Assembly: GCA_005502445.1 (NCBI GenBank)
Contig: SCPB01000024.1
Location: 1 to 34,857, forward strand
Length of the DNA stretch: 34,857 bases
Source of the DNA: Microbacteriaceae bacterium X2B
Lineage (GTDB): Bacteria; Actinomycetota; Actinomycetes; Actinomycetales; Microbacteriaceae
Direction of reading: 5' to 3'
Shown here: in pieces, positions 31,737 through 34,857 of the stretch
Position numbering within the stretch: position 1 is the stretch's first letter
Layout: each line of letters opens with the position of its first letter
Notes under the pieces: generated by a model
The model's database searches: none
Seen by the model: the letters and a program-made list of their open reading frames with translations, nothing else
What the model was told of the DNA's origin: nothing
Translations under genes and position numbers: made by a program

Positions 31737-32973
31737 GCCGGCCGGCGCCGGCCTCGACCGGGCGTCGGCCCCTGAGCCGCCACCGCTCGACCCCGGGCTC
31801 GCGGCCGAGCGCGCGCAGCTCTTCGCGCAGTGGGACGCCCTGACCCCCGACGAGCTCGCCGCGCGCGGCGGACTCAAGTGGACGATGCACCCCGGCACGG
31901 TCGGCGCGTGGGTCGCCGAGTCGGATCTCGGAACGGCCCCGGCCGTGGCATCCGCCCTGCACGCCGCGATCGACGCGGGTCAGCTCGGATACCTGCCGCC
32001 CGCGATCGGCCGCGAGATGTCGCGAGAGACGGCGAAGCTGCTGCGCGAGCGCTTCGACTGGGCCGTGCCGTCGAGCCGGGTGCACCCGATCGCCGACGTG
32101 ATCCGCGGCCTCGAGCTCACGATCGAGCACTACTCGCGCGCGGGCTCGGCCGTCGTCGTGCCGACGCCGGCGTACATGCCCTTCCTGACGGTGCCGGTCG
32201 CGATGGGCCGCGCGGTGATCGAGGTGCCGCTCGCCTCGCACGCCGGCCGGCAGACGCTCGACCTCGTCGCGATCGAGCAGGCGCTCGTGGACGGCGCGGG
32301 CGTCGTCGTGCTCTGCAACCCGCTCAACCCGGGCGGGCGCGTGTTCGAGCGCACCGAGCTCGAGGCGCTCAGCGAGGTCGTCGAGCGGCACGGGGCGACG
32401 GTGTTCGCCGACGAGGTCCATGCACCGATCGTCTTCGACGGCGCGCGCCACGTGCCCTACGCGAGCATCTCGGAGGTCGCCGCCGGGCACGCCATCACCG
32501 CCGTCTCGGCGTCGAAGGCGTGGAACCTGCCGGGCCTCAAGACCGCGCAGCTGATCACCTCGAGCGACGCCGCCGAGAAGACGTGGGAGGCCCTGGGCCC
32601 GCTCGCGAGCCACGGCGCGAGCACCCTCGGCGTCATCGCCAATACGGTCGCCTACCGCGACGGCCGCGACTGGCTCGACCACACCGTCGCCTACTACGAC
32701 CGCAATCGACGCGTGCTCGGCGAGCGCCTCGCCGAGCTGCTGCCGGACGTCGACTACCGGATGCCCGAGGGCACCTACATCGCGTGGCTCGACGTGCGCG
32801 CGCTCGGGCTCGGCGACGACCCGGCGACGCGGTTGCGCGACCGCGCGGGCATCGCGCTCACCGACGGGCGCGCGTGCGGCGAGGTCGGCGCGGGCCATGT
32901 GCGCATGATCCTCGCGACGCCGACCCCGATCGTCGAGCTCATCGTCGAGCGCATCGCCGCCGGGGTGCGCTGA
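31720..32973 (+). CDS. MalY/PatB-type cystathionine beta-lyase (PLP enzyme)
   Basis: This 417-aa fold-type I PLP enzyme probably cleaves the C-S bond of cystathionine or cysteine to give pyruvate and ammonia. MalY/PatB traits are WVAESDLGTAPAV (usually W.A.MDF), GQLGYLP, PTPAYMPFL, NPLNPGGRVF, FADEVHAPIVFDG, the PLP lysine in SASKAWNLPGLK, and EGTYIAWLD. The proline-rich N-terminus (about 1-25) is extra. ATG 31720 has GAAGG 8-9 nt upstream and overlaps pgm by 17 nt; the protein's real core starts near residue 25. A general aminotransferase role is less likely. Confidence 0.9.
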   Translation: MPPSAEPAGAGLDRASAPEPPPLDPGLAAERAQLFAQWDALTPDELAARGGLKWTMHPGTVGAWVAESDLGTAPAVASALHAAIDAGQLGYLPPAIGREMSRETAKLLRERFDWAVPSSRVHPIADVIRGLELTIEHYSRAGSAVVVPTPAYMPFLTVPVAMGRAVIEVPLASHAGRQTLDLVAIEQALVDGAGVVVLCNPLNPGGRVFERTELEALSEVVERHGATVFADEVHAPIVFDGARHVPYASISEVAAGHAITAVSASKAWNLPGLKTAQLITSSDAAEKTWEALGPLASHGASTLGVIANTVAYRDGRDWLDHTVAYYDRNRRVLGERLAELLPDVDYRMPEGTYIAWLDVRALGLGDDPATRLRDRAGIALTDGRACGEVGAGHVRMILATPTPIVELIVERIAAGVR

Positions 32974-32992
32974 GGAGATCACAAAGTATGTG

Positions 32993-33018
32993 GACGTATA
33001 ACTAGAGTCATATACGTC
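32993..33018. promoter_or_regulatory. Perfect palindromic operator upstream of the ATPase gene
   Basis: GACGTATA (32993-33000) and TATACGTC (33011-33018) form a perfect 8-bp inverted repeat with a 10-nt spacer, centred about 22 nt before the -10 box. The arm spacing (18 nt centre to centre) is close to two helical turns, as for a dimeric regulator. It covers the expected -35 region, so binding would repress. Confidence 0.6.
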
Positions 33019-33024
33019 ATTAGC

Positions 33025-33040
33025 TAAGGTTACCGACATG
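33025..33040 (+). promoter_or_regulatory. Leaderless promoter -10 box for the ATPase gene
   Basis: TAAGGT (33025-33030) is exactly 7 nt before ATG 33038. It matches TANNNT, and there is no ribosome site. Confidence 0.5.
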
Positions 33041-34231
33041 AGTGAACCTAATCCCTTCCGGCCCGGCGCCGGTCGGGTGCCGCCCGTTCTCGCTGGACGA
33101 GACGCCATCATGTCGGTGGTCGATTCGGTGATGCGCGACATCGTCGGCAGCGGCGAGGGCGATCGGCCGATAGTCGTTTCAGGGCTCCGCGGAGTCGGGA
33201 AGACAGTTCTCCTCAACGAGTTCGTGCGCCGCGCTCGCGAATCTCGGCGATGGGTGGCGATCAAGCTCGAGGCCGTGAACGGCAGGTCACTGGCATCGCA
33301 ATTGGCGCAAGCGCTGCACACAGAGATGCGTAAACAGATGTCTCTCGGCGACGTCGCCGTCGCGAAGCTGCGACGTGCGGCTTCCGCCTTGCGGTCGTTC
33401 CAGCTCAAGGTCGATCCGACCGGTACATACAGCTTCGGCTTTGATGTGCAGCCACTGGCTGGGGTCGCCGACAGCGGACAATTGGAGGTCGACCTCCGGG
33501 AGCTTCTCGAAGAACTGGCGGCGGCGCTTCGCGAACTCGACACAGCGCTGCTCCTCGCAATCGATGAATTGCAGGAGGCGCCCGCCGCCGACTTGAACGC
33601 TCTCAATGTCGCTCTGCACGACATCGGGCAAGACGCCCATCCTGCGCCAATTCTTTTCATCGGAACAGGGCTGCCGTCGCTACCCGCCGTCCTTGCCGAC
33701 GCCACCAGTTACGCCGAGCGTCTGTATGACTATCGAGCGCTCGACCTGCTCACGGACAGCGAAACGCGGGTCGCGCTTTCTGCACCCACCGGTGACCGCG
33801 GAGTCAGCTGGGACGTTGCCGCACTCGACGAGGCAGTCGCCTCGGTGAGCGGCTATCCGTACTTCGCCCAGGCCTGCGGAAAGCATGTCTGGGCTTCCCG
33901 CGCGGTCGCCGACCGCATCTCGGCGGAAGACGCGCGAATCGGCATAGAACTGGCGCGCGACGAGGTGGATCGCGGACTCTATCAATCCCGCTGGGAACGA
34001 GCCACTCCTGCTCAGCGCGAGGTGATGAAGGCGATGGCGCTAGACGCGGGTCGCCCATCGTCGATCCAAGACCTGGTCGCACGCACGGGGAAGAAGCGCA
34101 CGAGCGATCTGTCGGTCTCGCGGCGCGAACTCATTCGGAACGGGCATGTCTATGCGCCCGACCGCGGCTATCTCTCATTCACAGTCCCGGGCATGGACGA
34201 TTACATCGAACGCCGAGGATTCGACATCTAG
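33038..34231 (+). CDS. AAA-type ATPase with C-terminal winged helix (Orc1/Cdc6- or STAND-like)
   Basis: This 397-aa protein has Walker A GLRGVGKTVLLNEF (about 49-62) and Walker B LLLAIDELQE (about 172-181). A segment IGTGLPSLPAVLADA follows, like a sensor 1 strand. The C-terminus (ATPAQREVMKAMALDAGRPS, then RTGKKRTSDLSVSRRELIRNG) looks like a winged helix that may bind DNA. Such single-protein ATPases are common in accessory DNA and resemble archaeal ATPases or Orc1/Cdc6. Codon use is less GC-extreme than in its neighbours and the upstream region is AT-rich, which suggests transfer. No partner gene is adjacent, and no function can be assigned beyond ATP use. Confidence 0.82.
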   Translation: MSEPNPFRPGAGRVPPVLAGRDAIMSVVDSVMRDIVGSGEGDRPIVVSGLRGVGKTVLLNEFVRRARESRRWVAIKLEAVNGRSLASQLAQALHTEMRKQMSLGDVAVAKLRRAASALRSFQLKVDPTGTYSFGFDVQPLAGVADSGQLEVDLRELLEELAAALRELDTALLLAIDELQEAPAADLNALNVALHDIGQDAHPAPILFIGTGLPSLPAVLADATSYAERLYDYRALDLLTDSETRVALSAPTGDRGVSWDVAALDEAVASVSGYPYFAQACGKHVWASRAVADRISAEDARIGIELARDEVDRGLYQSRWERATPAQREVMKAMALDAGRPSSIQDLVARTGKKRTSDLSVSRRELIRNGHVYAPDRGYLSFTVPGMDDYIERRGFDI

Positions 34232-34234
34232 AGC

Positions 34235-34857
34235 TCAGCCCGCGTAGTCGAGGGCGGCGGGCAGGCCGAAGAACTCCTCGAGCGTGCGGATGCCCGCCTC
34301 GCGCAGCTCGGCCGCGAGCTCGAGGCCGACGTAGCGGTAGTGCCACGGCTCGAACTCGTACCCGGTGACGGGGGTCGCCCCCTCGGGGTAGCGCAGGTGG
34401 AACCCGAAGCGCCACGCATTCTCGGCGAGCCAGCGACCCTGGGGCGTCTCGGCGAAGCACTGATCGAGCGTGCAGCTCGCGGGCACGGCGCTGAAGTCGA
34501 TCGAGAGCCCGGTCTGGTGCTCGCTGTGGCCGGGGCGCGCGCTCGTGAGGTCGGCGGCCTGCTGCCCGAGCTGCGCGACCCACCCGGCGTAGACGCGCTG
34601 CTGGCTCGCGTAGCTGCGGTACGAGCTCTGCGCCGTGAGCGCGATGCCCTCGGCGGTCGCCGCGGCGACGAGCCGCTCGGCGGCGGTCGCGGCCTCGTCG
34701 CGCAGCACGGGCTCGTACACGTACGGGATCGCCGCCGTGCGCAGGTCGCCGGGCGCGAAGTCGAGGGGCCGAAGCGGGCGCAGCTTGTTCGCCACGACCC
34801 AGAGCGAGGCCGGGTCGTCGATCGAGCGGCCGGCGCGATCGAAGGTCGGAGTCGGCG
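34235..34857 (-). CDS. VanY-type D-alanyl-D-alanine carboxypeptidase (5' end outside window)
   Basis: This is a zinc peptidase that trims the terminal D-Ala from peptidoglycan stem peptides. The frame is open to the right edge, so the N-terminus and probably its signal peptide are missing; 206 residues are visible. GTG 34795 is not the start, because DDPASLWVV precedes it in frame. Catalytic parts are SSYRSYASQQRVY, the zinc motif GHSEHQTGLSIDF (His and Asp) and FEPWHYRYVG (third zinc ligand His). The cysteines in ASCTLDQCF probably form a disulfide outside the cell. The stop is 3 nt from that of the convergent ATPase gene. Confidence 0.92.
   Translation of the reverse strand, partial: PTPTFDRAGRSIDDPASLWVVANKLRPLRPLDFAPGDLRTAAIPYVYEPVLRDEAATAAERLVAAATAEGIALTAQSSYRSYASQQRVYAGWVAQLGQQAADLTSARPGHSEHQTGLSIDFSAVPASCTLDQCFAETPQGRWLAENAWRFGFHLRYPEGATPVTGYEFEPWHYRYVGLELAAELREAGIRTLEEFFGLPAALDYAG

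Overview
The window is high-GC chromosomal DNA from an actinobacterium, most likely a member of the Microbacteriaceae or a close relative. The evidence is the very strong G/C preference at third codon positions, many GTG starts, several genes that look leaderless (a TANNNT box 6-7 nt before the start codon), tandem LytR-CpsA-Psr cell-wall proteins, and the overall gene families. No database search was possible, so family names rest on motifs and length.

Layout. 1-1993: an acetyl-CoA synthetase-like gene, cut by the left edge. 1994-2304: a hairpin-rich gap between convergent genes. 2305-4136: a GT4 glycosyltransferase and a DedA membrane protein that appears to start at CTG, both on the minus strand. 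4244-4774: a MarR-type regulator. 4781-11476 (minus strand): one tightly packed seven-gene operon, etfB-etfA-cytochrome b-acyl-CoA dehydrogenase-3-hydroxyisobutyryl-CoA hydrolase-3-hydroxyisobutyrate dehydrogenase-enoyl-CoA hydratase. It encodes the distal valine pathway (isobutyryl-CoA to methylmalonate semialdehyde) with its electron-transfer flavoprotein and a membrane cytochrome that may take the electrons.

11629-18768: a 7.14-kb integrative element inserted in a tRNA-Arg(ACG) gene. It is flanked by a 50-bp perfect direct repeat (attL/attR). It carries a tyrosine integrase with repeated arm-type sites at both ends, an excisionase-like HTH protein coupled to an unknown 270-aa protein, and a small gene whose 3' end is interrupted by an IS256-family insertion sequence with an 8-bp target duplication. 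It also carries a three-gene restriction-modification cassette: a putative endonuclease, a DNA methyltransferase with permuted motif order, and an unknown 91-aa basic-tailed protein. The rebuilt functional tRNA-Arg lies at the right end.

18845-25671: a GNAT acetyltransferase, an orphan membrane histidine kinase, a HigBA-like toxin-antitoxin pair, a DUF1877-like protein, tRNA-Ser(GCT), two tandem LytR-CpsA-Psr proteins, and tRNA-Ser(TGA). 25707-32973: housekeeping genes, namely a HAD hydrolase coupled to serS, a diacylglycerol-kinase-like lipid kinase, prephenate dehydratase, phosphoglucomutase and a MalY/PatB-type C-S lyase. 33038-34231: an isolated AAA-type ATPase with less G/C-rich sequence and a palindromic operator upstream. 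34235-34857: a VanY-type D,D-carboxypeptidase cut by the right edge.

The most notable region is the compact tRNA-Arg element. Its att sites, arm sites and IS footprint can all be read directly, and three of its proteins have no recognisable function.
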